Positions 1 to 8,971 of a stretch of DNA of 64,000 nt are shown piece after piece. The notes beneath the pieces are model-generated. The model ran no database searches and was not told where the DNA came from. It saw only the letters and a program-made list of their open reading frames with translations. Positions within the stretch are counted from its first letter, which is position 1; every line of letters begins with the position of its first letter. Position numbers and translations under genes: made by a program. Source of the DNA: an uncultured Clostridia bacterium (lineage in GTDB: Bacteria; Bacillota; Clostridia; TANB77; CAG-508); the NCBI GenBank assembly GCA_944392605.1, contig CALXXE010000009.1:26437-90436 (forward strand), read 5' to 3'.

Positions 1-555
1 TTGTATGTGTTAATAAGTTCCATACTGTTATCTGTCTTTTATATTCGATTCCATCATTTAATACTTGAGGAAAATATGTAGATATTGGTGTGTCTACACT
101 ATCAATATAACCTTGTTCCATCGCTATCCCAAATATTGCGGATGTAATACTTTTTGATGTTGATTGTAATGTGAAACTACTTGTTTGATCATAACCATCT
201 TTGTAGTATTCATCAACTATAACGCCATTTCTTACAATGACTTCTGCATTTATTGGATATTGGTCAATAGTTTGATGTACGCTATCTATTACATTACGAT
301 CTATATTATGATTTTCTAATGTATCATGTTGCCACTGCCAAGATGTATCTTGAACTGGCTCTTCTACTTCTGCAATTAAGGTATTATTTTCATTAATATT
401 AGTATTCTCACTTTGAATATTTTCATTTGCTACTTCGTTTGTTTGTTCATTATCGTTATAAACAAATAAAGCTACTAAAATAAGGATAACTAGTAATAAT
501 ACAACAATAATAGAAACGACAACTTTAATTTTGTTAACTTTTTTCGATTCCATAC
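1..555 (-). CDS. Serine hydrolase, beta-lactamase class C-like (C-terminus off window)
   Basis: The gene reads leftward and runs off the window edge; 185 codons are visible. An N-terminal membrane anchor (about residues 9-32) is followed by an Asn/Glu-rich linker and the start of a PF00144-type fold. The stretch STSKS at residues 131-135 carries the Ser-x-x-Lys nucleophile motif (S131, K134), and the surrounding text (VIVRNGVIVDEYY, then WNLLTHT) is typical of class C beta-lactamase or DD-peptidase-like esterases. It is probably a membrane-tethered, outward-facing serine hydrolase; its substrate cannot be told. The start is the ATG at 555, with a possible alternative at 559. A MerR-type promoter lies just upstream. 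The gene continues outside the window. Confidence 0.85.
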
Positions 556-597
556 ATCTACTTCCTTTCTTATTACTCCCCTTATCTTTCCTTATAC

Positions 598-628
598 ATA
601 TTAGCATTTAGTGTTAACTCTAAGTCAA
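598..628 (-). promoter_or_regulatory. MerR-type promoter/operator
   Basis: On the minus strand a -35 TTGACT (623-628) and a -10 TAATAT (598-603) are separated by 19 bases. That is the overlong spacer typical of MerR-family-activated promoters, and it holds the near-palindrome TAGAGTTAACACTA. It points at the serine hydrolase. An almost identical element precedes larC at 62679-62709. No MerR gene is in the window. Confidence 0.7.
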
Positions 629-738
629 TAACTTTGCTAATTTTTCTTTTAAAGATTTTACTTTTTTTGTATTATAGTATTTTCCTTATTATTTTGGAAG
701 TTCAAAATTGTTTATATTGTATTTACTAATAGTTAAAA

Positions 739-771
739 GAAAAAATAAGGCGATTAAAATCACCCTATTTT
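739..771 (-). terminator. Intrinsic terminator after the DUF1540 gene
   Basis: The minus-strand RNA forms an 11-bp stem (AATAGGGTGAT against ATCGCCTTATT, with two G-U pairs) and a TTTA loop, followed by a U-run. It ends the transcript of the small DUF1540 gene. Confidence 0.7.
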
Positions 772-777
772 AAGTAT

Positions 778-942
778 CTAATTATTATTTTCATAACTTC
801 CACACATTGATTCATCTTTCTTTTTAGTATTGCAATTTCCTACTGGTGTAACTGTTATTTGTTGTAATTGACATTCTTGGTTATTTCCATCGTGGTATTT
901 ACAACTACTTACTGTACAGTTTATTTTTTGATTGTTTTCCAT
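778..942 (-). CDS. DUF1540 small cysteine-rich protein
   Basis: This 54-residue ORF begins at ATG 942 behind an AAAGGAGG ribosome binding site and ends at TAG 778. It has the DUF1540 pattern: Asn-Cys-Thr-Val near the start, Cys-x-Tyr-His, then further cysteines (five Cys in all), suggesting a small metal-binding or disulfide-bonded peptide. DUF1540 genes are widespread in spore-formers, and their function is unknown to me. It has its own terminator and is separated from the acetyltransferase upstream. Confidence 0.75.
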   Translation of the reverse strand: MENNQKINCTVSSCKYHDGNNQECQLQQITVTPVGNCNTKKKDESMCGSYENNN

Positions 943-1000
943 AAAAATAGCCTCCTTTATATTCTATATATAGTATGGCTATTTTTAATATTTTTATTAA

Positions 1001-1561
1001 TTATTTTTCTATTTCTTTTACTACTCTACATGGATTACCATGTGCTATTACATCTGATGGAATATCTTTAGTTACAACACTTCCAGCACCTATTACTACA
1101 TTATCACCGATAGTTACTCCTGGAAGTACAACTACATTTCCACCAAACCATACGTTATTCCCTACTTTGATTGGTTTAGCATATTCTAATCCTTTATTTC
1201 TTTGTATATAATCTATAGGATGTCCTGCTGTATAAAAACCACAATTAGGTCCAATAAAAACATTATCTCCAAACTCAACTTTTGCTCCATCTAAAATAAC
1301 TCCATTGTGATTCATATAAAAATTTTCACCAACAGAAATATTATATCCATAATCACAATAAAAATTAGATTCTATCAATAAACTATTTTTGGTACTTCCT
1401 AATATTTCTTTTATAAGCTCTTTTCTTTCTTTTTGTTTCGAAGGTTCTAAGTTATTGTATTTAAAGCATAAATCTTTAACTTTTATTCTTTCTCTTTCTA
1501 AAGCTTTATCATAATTTGCATCATAAAGCTCTCCTTTATCTCTTTTTTCTTTCTCTGTCAT
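1001..1561 (-). CDS. Sugar O-acetyltransferase (maltose/galactoside type)
   Basis: This 186-residue protein has an N-terminal Mac domain (about residues 1-60) and a left-handed hexapeptide beta-helix. It carries the family signatures NFYCDYGYNI, GPNCGFYTAGHP (catalytic His in the AGHP turn) and repeated G-x-N-V/VTIG units. The family moves an acetyl group from acetyl-CoA to a sugar hydroxyl in the cytoplasm and is often regarded as detoxifying. Length matches Maa/LacA. The start is preceded by GGAGG. The histidine kinase ORF ends 12 bases upstream, so the gene is probably cotranscribed with the two-component system. Confidence 0.9.
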   Translation of the reverse strand: MTEKEKRDKGELYDANYDKALERERIKVKDLCFKYNNLEPSKQKERKELIKEILGSTKNSLLIESNFYCDYGYNISVGENFYMNHNGVILDGAKVEFGDNVFIGPNCGFYTAGHPIDYIQRNKGLEYAKPIKVGNNVWFGGNVVVLPGVTIGDNVVIGAGSVVTKDIPSDVIAHGNPCRVVKEIEK

Positions 1562-1573
1562 TTTCTTTCCTCC

Positions 1574-2794
1574 TTAAATTGGTAATTTGATAATTATTCT
1601 TGTTCCATATTCATAATTTTTATCTATTTTTATAGTTCCTTTATGTAATTTTACAATATTATATGCAATTGAAAGTCCTAAACCTGTTCCACCTTTTTCT
1701 CTTACTCTAGACTTTTCTTCTCTATAAAACCTTTCAAATACATGTTCTTTAGCTTCTTTACTAATTCCAATTCCTGTATCTTCTACTTCTATAAAACATT
1801 TTCCTTCTTTTTTATATGTTTTAACTATTATAGTATCTTTCTTCTCTGTATATTTTATACTATTATCTAACAAAATAATCAAGAGTTCTTTTATTTTATT
1901 TATGTCAGCATTTAGTTCTTGTCTAAATTCCAATACATTTTTTAGCTCTTTTTCTTGGGCTTTTGCTGTCTCGCAATACATTTCTACAATCTTTTTAATT
2001 TCTTTATCTAAATTTGATTTTTGTTTCTTTAAATTTATTTCTTTAGAATCATCTCTGGCTAGTTCCATTAATTCTTTTATTAACTTAGTAAGCCTTTTTG
2101 TTTCTTTTAACGTTATATTAATATCATCAACATTGTCAAGTATTGTACTGTCTGGCCTTTCTAGTAATAACTCTTGTTTTGCCTGAATTATTGCAAGAGG
2201 TGTTCTTAGTTCATGCGAAGCATCTTGAACAAATTCACTTTGCTTTTTCCAAGAAGAAACAATTGGTTTTAAAGTTTTTTTAGATAGAACACAGCTTGCA
2301 ATTATTATCAATATAACACTAATTACCAAAACTATTATTAAAGTTGTAGTAAATCTCTCTAATATATCTTCTTCAGCATTTACATTTATTAAAATTTGTG
2401 TGTATTCTCCGTCTTTTGTTTGATAATTTATCCCTCTATATGTATACTTATTATCAATAGTGCTTTCATAAATTTGATTTATTTGTGTTTTATCGAAAGA
2501 AATATTGTTAAATACATCATTTAAAAATTGATTTTCTTCTATTTCCTTAATATTTCCATTACTATCTCTTTGGATAAATACCAACCTTGGGCTTTGTTCT
2601 CTTATATTTAGCCTTTCTTCTTCAATAACTCTTGGTAGTATATCACTACTATTTGTACTACTATTTTCCAATTGCGCTATAGCATTCTGTAATTCAGTAT
2701 CTGCCGAATTATATACAAAATTACTAAATTGTCCATATATTACAATTCCTAATATAGAAAATATAATTGAAAATGTTATCAAATTTAAAACCAT
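1574..2794 (-). CDS. Sensor histidine kinase
   Basis: An OmpR-partner histidine kinase of 406 residues. Transmembrane segments at about 4-28 and 147-168 enclose an extracytoplasmic domain. The H-box DASHELRTPLAII holds the phospho-accepting His, and the ATPase domain has N (LDNSIKYT), G1 (DTGIGI) and G2 (GGTGLGLSI) boxes. The ORF begins at ATG 2794, but the same frame extends upstream through a lysine-rich stretch (KVKKQLIKN) to an ATG at 2836 that overlaps the response regulator stop. That ATG is followed by an in-frame TAA as codon 5. The natural start may therefore be lost or mutated, or translation restarts downstream. Confidence 0.85.
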   Translation of the reverse strand: MVLNLITFSIIFSILGIVIYGQFSNFVYNSADTELQNAIAQLENSSTNSSDILPRVIEEERLNIREQSPRLVFIQRDSNGNIKEIEENQFLNDVFNNISFDKTQINQIYESTIDNKYTYRGINYQTKDGEYTQILINVNAEEDILERFTTTLIIVLVISVILIIIASCVLSKKTLKPIVSSWKKQSEFVQDASHELRTPLAIIQAKQELLLERPDSTILDNVDDINITLKETKRLTKLIKELMELARDDSKEINLKKQKSNLDKEIKKIVEMYCETAKAQEKELKNVLEFRQELNADINKIKELLIILLDNSIKYTEKKDTIIVKTYKKEGKCFIEVEDTGIGISKEAKEHVFERFYREEKSRVREKGGTGLGLSIAYNIVKLHKGTIKIDKNYEYGTRIIIKLPI

Positions 2795-2828
2795 ATTCTT
2801 GATAAGTTGTTTTTTTACTTTTTATTCT

Positions 2829-3518
2829 TCATTCATTATCTAATTTCCTTTCCTCTTGAGAAATCATATAACCTACACCCTTTATCGTCTTAAAAAATTT
2901 ATCATAATCATATTTCTTAAGTTCTCTTTTAATTCCTGTTGCATAAACTTCCACAACATCTGTACTTGTTTCACTATTAAAGCCCCAAATTTTATCAAAT
3001 ATTTGTTCCTTAGTAATGATTTTATTTTGATATTCTATCAAATATATTAACATATCAAGTTGCTTTCCTTGTATTTTCAATTCTTTCTTATCTATAAATA
3101 CTTTTCCTTTTTTCATATCAATTAACAAATTTTTAAACTTAATCTCTTTTTTATAATTTGGATTATTTCTTCTAATTATAGCTTCAATTCTTGCTTTCAA
3201 TTCTTCTTTTGCAAATGGTTTCGTTAAATAGTCATCAGCTCCTGAGTTAAAACCTTTTAATTTATCTTCTAAAGAATCTTTAGCTGTCAAAATCAGAACC
3301 GGTGTAAATAACATAGAACTTCTAATTTTTTCTAATACAGTATATCCATCATAAATAGGAAGCATTAAATCTAAAATAATAGCATCATATTTGCCTTTCT
3401 TTGCGAATTTCTCTCCTTCTTCTCCATCATATGCTTGTTCTACTTCATAATCTTCTTTTAATACATCCTTTATGGTATCTGATAATATTTTTTCATCTTC
3501 TATAATTAAAACTTTCAT
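2829..3518 (-). CDS. OmpR-family response regulator
   Basis: This 229-residue protein has a receiver domain (acidic pair IIEDE near the start, phospho-acceptor Asp in DLMLPIYDG, Lys in TKPF) and a C-terminal winged helix (KTIKGVGYM). It is the partner of the histidine kinase immediately downstream; its TGA overlaps an ATG in the kinase frame. The stimulus is unknown. It lies divergent to the class A beta-lactamase-like gene, which is a plausible target. Confidence 0.93.
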   Translation of the reverse strand: MKVLIIEDEKILSDTIKDVLKEDYEVEQAYDGEEGEKFAKKGKYDAIILDLMLPIYDGYTVLEKIRSSMLFTPVLILTAKDSLEDKLKGFNSGADDYLTKPFAKEELKARIEAIIRRNNPNYKKEIKFKNLLIDMKKGKVFIDKKELKIQGKQLDMLIYLIEYQNKIITKEQIFDKIWGFNSETSTDVVEVYATGIKRELKKYDYDKFFKTIKGVGYMISQEERKLDNE

Positions 3519-3597
3519 AGACTTTCTCCTTGCCCTTTCAAATTATTGATAATTTTATAAAAAAATATGAATATTGTATGTATTTTTTCTATATTTT

Positions 3598-3606
3598 TGG
3601 TATAAT
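3598..3606 (+). promoter_or_regulatory. Extended -10 promoter element
   Basis: TGGTATAAT is an extended -10 element about 77 bases before the TTG start of the beta-lactamase-like gene. No convincing -35 is visible, which is compatible with an extended -10 promoter or an activator such as the adjacent response regulator. Confidence 0.4.
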
Positions 3607-3682
3607 AAATTTAAATTTATATTTTAGATTTTTTATTGATTGATAATTTGATTTTCAAAAATAAGAATGGAGATGATTTTTC

Positions 3683-4753
3683 TTGCCCAAAGGAAAACAT
3701 GTTAAATCAGGTTCATATGCAAAGCCAAAATTCAAAAAGTCACTAATATTTGTTTTACTTTCACTGGTTATTTTATGTATCACCTTTGACATTTTAGTCC
3801 CTGCTACTGATACACAAAGTATTGCATCTACAAATGAAACAGAAAACATGACTACTACTGAGACAACCACTGAGCCTGAAACAGAAGAAATAAAAGAAAT
3901 TGAACCTTTTGAAGATACAGATTTAAAACTTTTAATTGACTCCGAAATGACTAAATATGGCTTTAATGAAAATAATTTTGCTTTTTTCTATTATAATATA
4001 GATGACAAAGGATATTATTTTTATAACGAAAATAAATATTTTACAGCTGCAAGTACTGTAAAAGTTCCAATTGCAATGTATTATTATGATGAAATAAATG
4101 CAGGTACTTATACTACTGATTCTAAATTGCTTTATGAGCAAGGAGATTATGAAGCTGGTGGAGGTACAACAGCTTCCTTATATTCCGTAGGTGATTATGT
4201 TCCACTAGATTTCTTATTAGAGCAAGCAATTATAAATAGTGATAATACAGCTGTCAATATTTTAATTGGTAATTTAGGATATTCAAATGCAAGAAAAGAT
4301 ATTACAAAATATTCAGATGAAATTGTTCCAGAAGATTTTTATAGTAATAATATTACCTCTGCTGGATATGCATATGATGTTATTAATTACTTATATGAAC
4401 ATCAAGATTCCTATCAAAAATTAATAGAAGATATGAAACAATCTTCTATGGGTATGTATTTAAAAGAATATATCACAGATTACGATGTTGCACACAAATA
4501 TGGAAGTTATGGTGGATATGTTCACGATTATGGAATTGTTTATGGAGAAAAAACATATTTAGTTGGAATATTTACTAGAAATATTACTGATTCTGATGAA
4601 GTTATAGCTCAAATTAGTTTAGATATTTTAAATTATACTTTAGGAAATTTAGATGTAAGTACTTTAGTACCTAATGAAAACGAAACTAATACAACTGGCG
4701 TAAATGAAACAAATGAGACATCTGACAATATAACAAATACAATAGAAGAGTAG
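3683..4753 (+). CDS. Membrane-anchored class A beta-lactamase-like serine hydrolase
   Basis: This 356-residue protein starts at TTG 3683, about ten bases after a GGAG site. A basic N-terminus and one transmembrane helix (about 20-40) precede a Thr/Glu-rich linker and a PF13354-type domain. The catalytic S124-T-V-K127 and S186-D-N188 motifs are intact. The third motif reads K272-Y-G instead of the usual K-T/S-G, so the active site is atypical and antibiotic hydrolysis should not be assumed; a cell-wall-related or non-lactamase role is possible. The C-terminus is an Asn/Thr-rich tail. It is divergent from the 2829-3518 response regulator. Confidence 0.8.
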   Translation: MPKGKHVKSGSYAKPKFKKSLIFVLLSLVILCITFDILVPATDTQSIASTNETENMTTTETTTEPETEEIKEIEPFEDTDLKLLIDSEMTKYGFNENNFAFFYYNIDDKGYYFYNENKYFTAASTVKVPIAMYYYDEINAGTYTTDSKLLYEQGDYEAGGGTTASLYSVGDYVPLDFLLEQAIINSDNTAVNILIGNLGYSNARKDITKYSDEIVPEDFYSNNITSAGYAYDVINYLYEHQDSYQKLIEDMKQSSMGMYLKEYITDYDVAHKYGSYGGYVHDYGIVYGEKTYLVGIFTRNITDSDEVIAQISLDILNYTLGNLDVSTLVPNENETNTTGVNETNETSDNITNTIEE

Positions 4754-4776
4754 CTTTTTAGCTACTCTTTAAATTT
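4744..4776 (+). terminator. Intrinsic terminator
   Basis: The perfect stem AGAGTAGCT/AGCTACTCT with a short T-rich loop is followed by TTTAAATTTTT. It overlaps the stop codon of the beta-lactamase-like gene and sits against the convergent CmpB-like gene, so it may serve both. Confidence 0.75.
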
Positions 4777-5371
4777 TTATAAAACTTGTAAAATTTATAT
4801 ACTTAATACTAGACAAAATAAAATCAACTACTAATACAGATGCAAGTGCATATATTGTTGCTCTCTGTATAGGAAAATCTATCTTTTTTAGTAACTTCTC
4901 AGTCTTTTTTTCTATAAAAGGATGTAAATAGTTAGAAAATATTATTCCAGCTAGTCCCCAAACAATAGAAAAACTCAAGCAAATACGACCTTGTATATTA
5001 AACATAGCATCAGAATAATCCCACCATCTTAAATGAAATACCATTTCTAATATCCAAGAAGCCGCAAATTCAAATATTGAAAATACTATCATCGATATAA
5101 AAAATTTCTTTATATTATGACCTTTTAATCCATCAAAAATAAGTATAAATATTACTGCTCCAAACCCATATATAGGGCATATTGGCCCAAATAGAAAACC
5201 TCTTTTTACAAAATGTCCTAATACTAAAACAGCATAGAAACTTTCTAAAACCCAACCTAAAAATGAATATATTAAAAAATACATAATCAATTTATCTTTT
5301 GTGGACAATTTTTCGTATTTAACAAGTGCTAAACTTTCTTCCAAAAAACTCTCCCCCTTAAAAAACTCCAA
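4769..5371 (-). CDS. Putative ABC-transporter-type membrane protein (PF06541/CmpB family)
   Basis: This 200-residue polytopic protein shows about five hydrophobic segments. The conserved stretch FLGWVLESFY, followed by KRGFLFGPICPIYGFG, is diagnostic of PF06541, a family annotated as a putative ABC transporter permease but without a settled function. The start overlaps the end of the DUF2085 gene by 14 bases, so the two are translationally coupled. Confidence 0.8.
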   Translation of the reverse strand: MEFFKGESFLEESLALVKYEKLSTKDKLIMYFLIYSFLGWVLESFYAVLVLGHFVKRGFLFGPICPIYGFGAVIFILIFDGLKGHNIKKFFISMIVFSIFEFAASWILEMVFHLRWWDYSDAMFNIQGRICLSFSIVWGLAGIIFSNYLHPFIEKKTEKLLKKIDFPIQRATIYALASVLVVDFILSSIKYINFTSFIKI

Positions 5372-5720
5372 TTATAAAAAGAATTATTTTTATTATGATA
5401 CTAACTTGTGCTATTCCTGCTAAATTTCCTGTTATAAATCTACGTATATTCGTTGATTCTTTTATTTTTTTATATTGTATAAACCAATCTAAAAACATTA
5501 TAGCTAAAAATATAAAATCTATATAAAATGGAATTCTAACAGAAAAAATATATAAAATAATTCCTATAGCTTGTCCTGTGAGTATTCCTGTACATCTACT
5601 ACATACAGGGAATTGCCACTCACCTATAAAAAAGCTCCTATCTTCTCTTTGGTGGCATCCACATCTATTTCCTAACCTCATAAAAAATGCCCAAGTTTTA
5701 ATTTTTGTGCTTTTCTTCAT
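5358..5720 (-). CDS. DUF2085 membrane protein
   Basis: A 120-residue protein with the DUF2085 hallmark of a Cys-His pair (RCGCHQREDRSFF) and a CSRC motif (FPVCSRCTGI) before three hydrophobic segments. The cysteines suggest metal or redox binding at the membrane. Function is unknown. It sits in a three-gene unit with a zinc-ribbon gene upstream (shared base at 5720) and a PF06541 gene downstream. Confidence 0.8.
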   Translation of the reverse strand: MKKSTKIKTWAFFMRLGNRCGCHQREDRSFFIGEWQFPVCSRCTGILTGQAIGIILYIFSVRIPFYIDFIFLAIMFLDWFIQYKKIKESTNIRRFITGNLAGIAQVSIIIKIILFIIGVF

Positions 5721-5926
5721 TAAAATTTATTTCCACAATCATTACAAATATTAGTTGTTTTTGTCTGCGTTGTAGTATCTCCTGTATTACATAAACCACA
5801 AAGTATTCCTGGCCATCCAAAAAGTAAATAGCCACAACAGGCATCTCCACCATCAAAACCTTTTGTATGTGTTTTTGTATCTATTATACTAGATATATTT
5901 TCACTTCCGCATCTTGGACATCTCAT
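5720..5926 (-). CDS. Small zinc-ribbon protein
   Basis: A 68-residue protein with two CxxC knuckles, CPRC at the N-terminus and CNDC at the C-terminus, forming a zinc ribbon around a Gly/Cys-rich hydrophobic middle (CCGYLLFGWPGILCGLC) that could contact or enter the membrane. It is first in the operon with the DUF2085 and PF06541 genes. I do not recognise a specific function. Confidence 0.65.
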   Translation of the reverse strand: MRCPRCGSENISSIIDTKTHTKGFDGGDACCGYLLFGWPGILCGLCNTGDTTTQTKTTNICNDCGNKF

Positions 5927-5998
5927 ACTATTTTCCTCCGTTTCTGTAATATTATATCACAGAATCGAAAATAAAACAATTAATAAAATCTTAATATT

Positions 5999-6052
5999 AT
6001 TTCGCGTTTGGGACGTTTCCTTTGCGCACTTTTTTTCGTGAGCGGGACACAT
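5999..6052. repeat. Left arm of 54-nt inverted repeat
   Basis: This segment is an imperfect inverted copy of 6823-6876. The outer 24 bases (ATTTCGCGTTTGGGACGTTT onward) and the inner nine (GGGACACAT) are identical between the arms, and the middle diverges. The pair brackets the transglycosylase gene. It is GC-richer than its surroundings and looks like a REP or MITE-type repeat. Confidence 0.7.
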
Positions 6053-6078
6053 TTCCAAATACAACAATAATATAAGTT

Positions 6079-6768
6079 CTAATTCGTTATTTTGTTTGCT
6101 TCTTCCTTACTTATATACTCATATTTGACCATTTTGTCTAATACTTGTTTTTGTCTTTTCCTTGCAAGCTCTGGATTTTTAGTAGGTGAATAGTTTGATG
6201 GACTATTAGGTATTCCCGCTAGCATTACCGCTTCTGAATCACTTAAGTTTTGTGGTTCTTTTCCAAAATAACCTAAGCTCGCTTCTCTTACACCAGTGTA
6301 CCCATCTCCAAAATAACTGGTATTTACATATAGTTCTAATATTTCATCTTTACTATAATTTTTCTCAATATTAAATGCCATAAATACTTCTGCGATTTTT
6401 CTAATAAAACTCTTTTCTTGGGTAAAATATATATTCTTTGATAGTTGTTGTGTAATTGTACTTCCACCTTCAACTAATTTCATCGCTTTTATATCATTTA
6501 TTGCAGCTCTTCCTATTGCAATTATATCTATTCCTGGATGGTTATAGAACCTATGGTCTTCTACTGCAACAACTGCATCTAGATAAATTTTAGGTAACTT
6601 ATCTATTGAAATATAATTTTCATCAGATTTTATTTCTTCTATTTTTTGTGAAAGAGGCATATTGTCTAATGCCTCTTTATACATATCATATCCACTTCCT
6701 ACTGCAAATATACCGATACTAAAACAAACTACAAATATTACTAAAATTATTTTTAAAAATGTTTTCAT
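6079..6768 (-). CDS. Monofunctional glycosyltransferase 51 (peptidoglycan transglycosylase)
   Basis: About 229 residues: an N-terminal membrane anchor followed by a GT51 domain. The catalytic Glu lies in VAVEDHRFYNHPGID, and the later motifs GGSTITQQLSKN, KIAEVFMAFNIEK and ELYVNTSYFGDG are all present. It polymerises lipid II into glycan strands at the outer face of the membrane. There is no transpeptidase domain, as in MtgA. ATG 6768 is preferred over GTG 6777 because AGGTGAGG precedes it with normal spacing. The gene is flanked by a 54-nt inverted repeat. Confidence 0.9.
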   Translation of the reverse strand: MKTFLKIILVIFVVCFSIGIFAVGSGYDMYKEALDNMPLSQKIEEIKSDENYISIDKLPKIYLDAVVAVEDHRFYNHPGIDIIAIGRAAINDIKAMKLVEGGSTITQQLSKNIYFTQEKSFIRKIAEVFMAFNIEKNYSKDEILELYVNTSYFGDGYTGVREASLGYFGKEPQNLSDSEAVMLAGIPNSPSNYSPTKNPELARKRQKQVLDKMVKYEYISKEEANKITN

Positions 6769-6822
6769 AAACCTCACCTACTTCTATCTTAGTTACTTTA
6801 AAAGTGAGAATATTTTATAAAG

Positions 6823-6876
6823 ATGTGTCCCAGATGCGAAATTTTATGCGCGAAGGAAACGTCCCAAACGCGAAAT
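6823..6876. repeat. Right arm of 54-nt inverted repeat
   Basis: The inverted partner of 5999-6052. It abuts the stop codon of the Bce-type permease gene and lies in the upstream region of the transglycosylase gene, so it may also fold in the permease mRNA. Confidence 0.7.
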
Positions 6877-8971
6877 TATTCTTCTTTTATTATGTTCTTG
6901 CTTCCCATATATGTTGCTAAGAAGTATAATCCATAAATTACTCCCATAACCCCTACTGTTGCTATTATTGATGGTAATAATTCTTCACTACTTGCTAATA
7001 CTGACATAAGAGTCATTACAAATTGGATTCCAAATATTGAATGTATTATTGAAAGTATAAGTGGAAATACAAAGAATAAACCTATTTGTTTAAATAATGC
7101 TTTATTTATTATTTTTTCATCCACTCCTAATTTACGAAGTACTATATATCTTTCTTTATTATCTGAGCTTTCTGTTAATTGTTTTAATGCAAGAATTGCT
7201 GAACTTGCAATTAAGAATATTATTCCTAAGTATATCGAAATAAATACAACCATTGTAGCTACTCCGACACTTGATTCTATTATTGATATTTTTGTCATAC
7301 CTTCAAAGTTAATTCCTTTTTCTAATATATTTTTGTAAAGTTCAGAGTTATTTGCATCTGTAAATAGTGTTTCTATATTCTCTTTTTCTTCATCTGTTTC
7401 AGCATTATAATTTGCTGCTAAAAATGTTCTTTCTTTTTCTGCATCTGTGAATCCAACACTATCTGGTACTAATATTATTCCTGTGTTTATATGACTTGAT
7501 GACATATCTATAAAACCTTCTTGACATTCATCATATTTTGCTTTATATTCTTTTCCTTTTAAAGTTATAATATTATTTTGTTTTAGCGTTTGGTTTCTTA
7601 AAGATACCATATTGTCAAAATCACAAAGTACTATAAACTCATCATCTTCTAATGAATATTCTTTATTTCCATATAATCTTGCTATTTTATTATAGTCTGA
7701 TATTTTCATTATTTCTTCTGGTGTGTCATATTCTAGTAGCGGAAACTGTGCTTTTACTTCTGCTTCTAAACCTTTCAATGTATCTTCCCAAGTTAGTTCA
7801 GAAGTTGTATATATTGGTACTTCTACTACATCTTTGAAATCATTCATATCAAATCCATTTTCTACTAATGTTTGTTCCATACTTACTTTTGAATCTGCTA
7901 TTTGTTCTTCTGTATAATATTTGGTTTCTCCTGTATAAGTGTCTTGATAACTTTCAGGTAAGTTTGCTGTTTTATATAGATTAATGTCTACTGGTGTCAT
8001 TTCTTGCATATCTCTTCTCATTGTACTATTTAATGATAATGATGATGATAGTATTGAGATTGTCATAAATAACATTAAACATATAAGCGACATACTTACC
8101 ACCGTTGTGTTTATTTTATTATTTAACTGTCTTAGTACAAACATATTTACATCTTTTAGATATATCTTTTTCCTTGATTGTACTAATTTTAATATAAATC
8201 CTGATAAAGACCAAAATACAAGTAATGTTGATACTATTCCTAGCAATATCACAGTTAACATTCTTTCTTCTCTTACCATACTATTGGCATCTATTGTTAC
8301 TTCATAATAACAATAGATAAGTATTGCTACTGCTATTAAGAAAATTATTACACAAACTATAGGATTTTTTATTTTTACTTCTTCATTCTTTTTAGTAGCT
8401 GTAAGTAAGTTTATTAATTTATATTTTGATACTGTTATTGTATTAAATATCATTACAGCAATAAACATTACCGCAAAATATACACAAGTTTTTATACATG
8501 CATCTTTAGAAAATACAAATGTAAGTTTACTCATGTCTGCTTCAAATAATTTTCCAACTAGTATTGACATAAATTGTGACCCAAATACTCCTACTACTAA
8601 TCCAACGACTAATGATATTATTCCAACAAATACTGTCTCTAATAATATTATCTTAGAAATTTGACCTCTTCCGCATACCTAACGTCATATATATTCCAAA
8701 TTCCTTTTTTCTTCTATTTATTAGGAAGTTATTTGCATATACAATTAGTAGTCCTAATATTACAGCTACAAATACAGATACCATTCCCATCATTTGAATC
8801 ATAATCCCGAATTAATTCTCTTGTAGAATTAGATACTTGCATCATAGCTTCTTGGCTATCTAGTGAATTAAACATATAAAATATTGCAACACCTAATACT
8901 AATGTTAGAAAATATATTGCAAAGTCTTTTATACTTTTTTTCATGTTTCTAAAAGCTAATTTAAATAACAT
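6876..8971 (-). CDS. Bce-type ABC transporter permease with two +1 shifts at CGG
   Basis: An FtsX-fold permease of the bacitracin/antimicrobial-peptide type, with several N-terminal helices, a large extracytoplasmic domain and C-terminal helices. The zero frame is broken twice: after RELI at the in-frame CGG 8807-8809, and after TLGM at the in-frame CGG 8671-8673. Reading CGGG and CGGA as single Gly codons gives LIGIMIQMMGM and TLGMGRGQISKI, the family's normal sequence, and a protein of about 697 residues. Start ATG 8971 has GGAGGTGA upstream and overlaps the ATPase stop by 11 bases. Otherwise it is a pseudogene with intact pieces at 8729-8971 and 6876-8570. Confidence 0.8.
8671..8673 (-). 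other. In-frame CGG, +1 shift site (permease, second)
   Basis: The coding strand reads ATG CGG AAG. Skipping one C gives ATG GGA AGA GGT (M-G-R-G), which matches the conserved motif of the family and keeps the frame open to the stop at 6876. Confidence 0.75.
8807..8809 (-). other. In-frame CGG, +1 shift site (permease, first)
   Basis: The coding strand reads ATT CGG GAT TAT. Skipping one C gives ATT GGG ATT ATG ATT CAA and restores the hydrophobic helix of the permease. The unshifted frame ends soon after in a nonsense tail. Confidence 0.75.
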
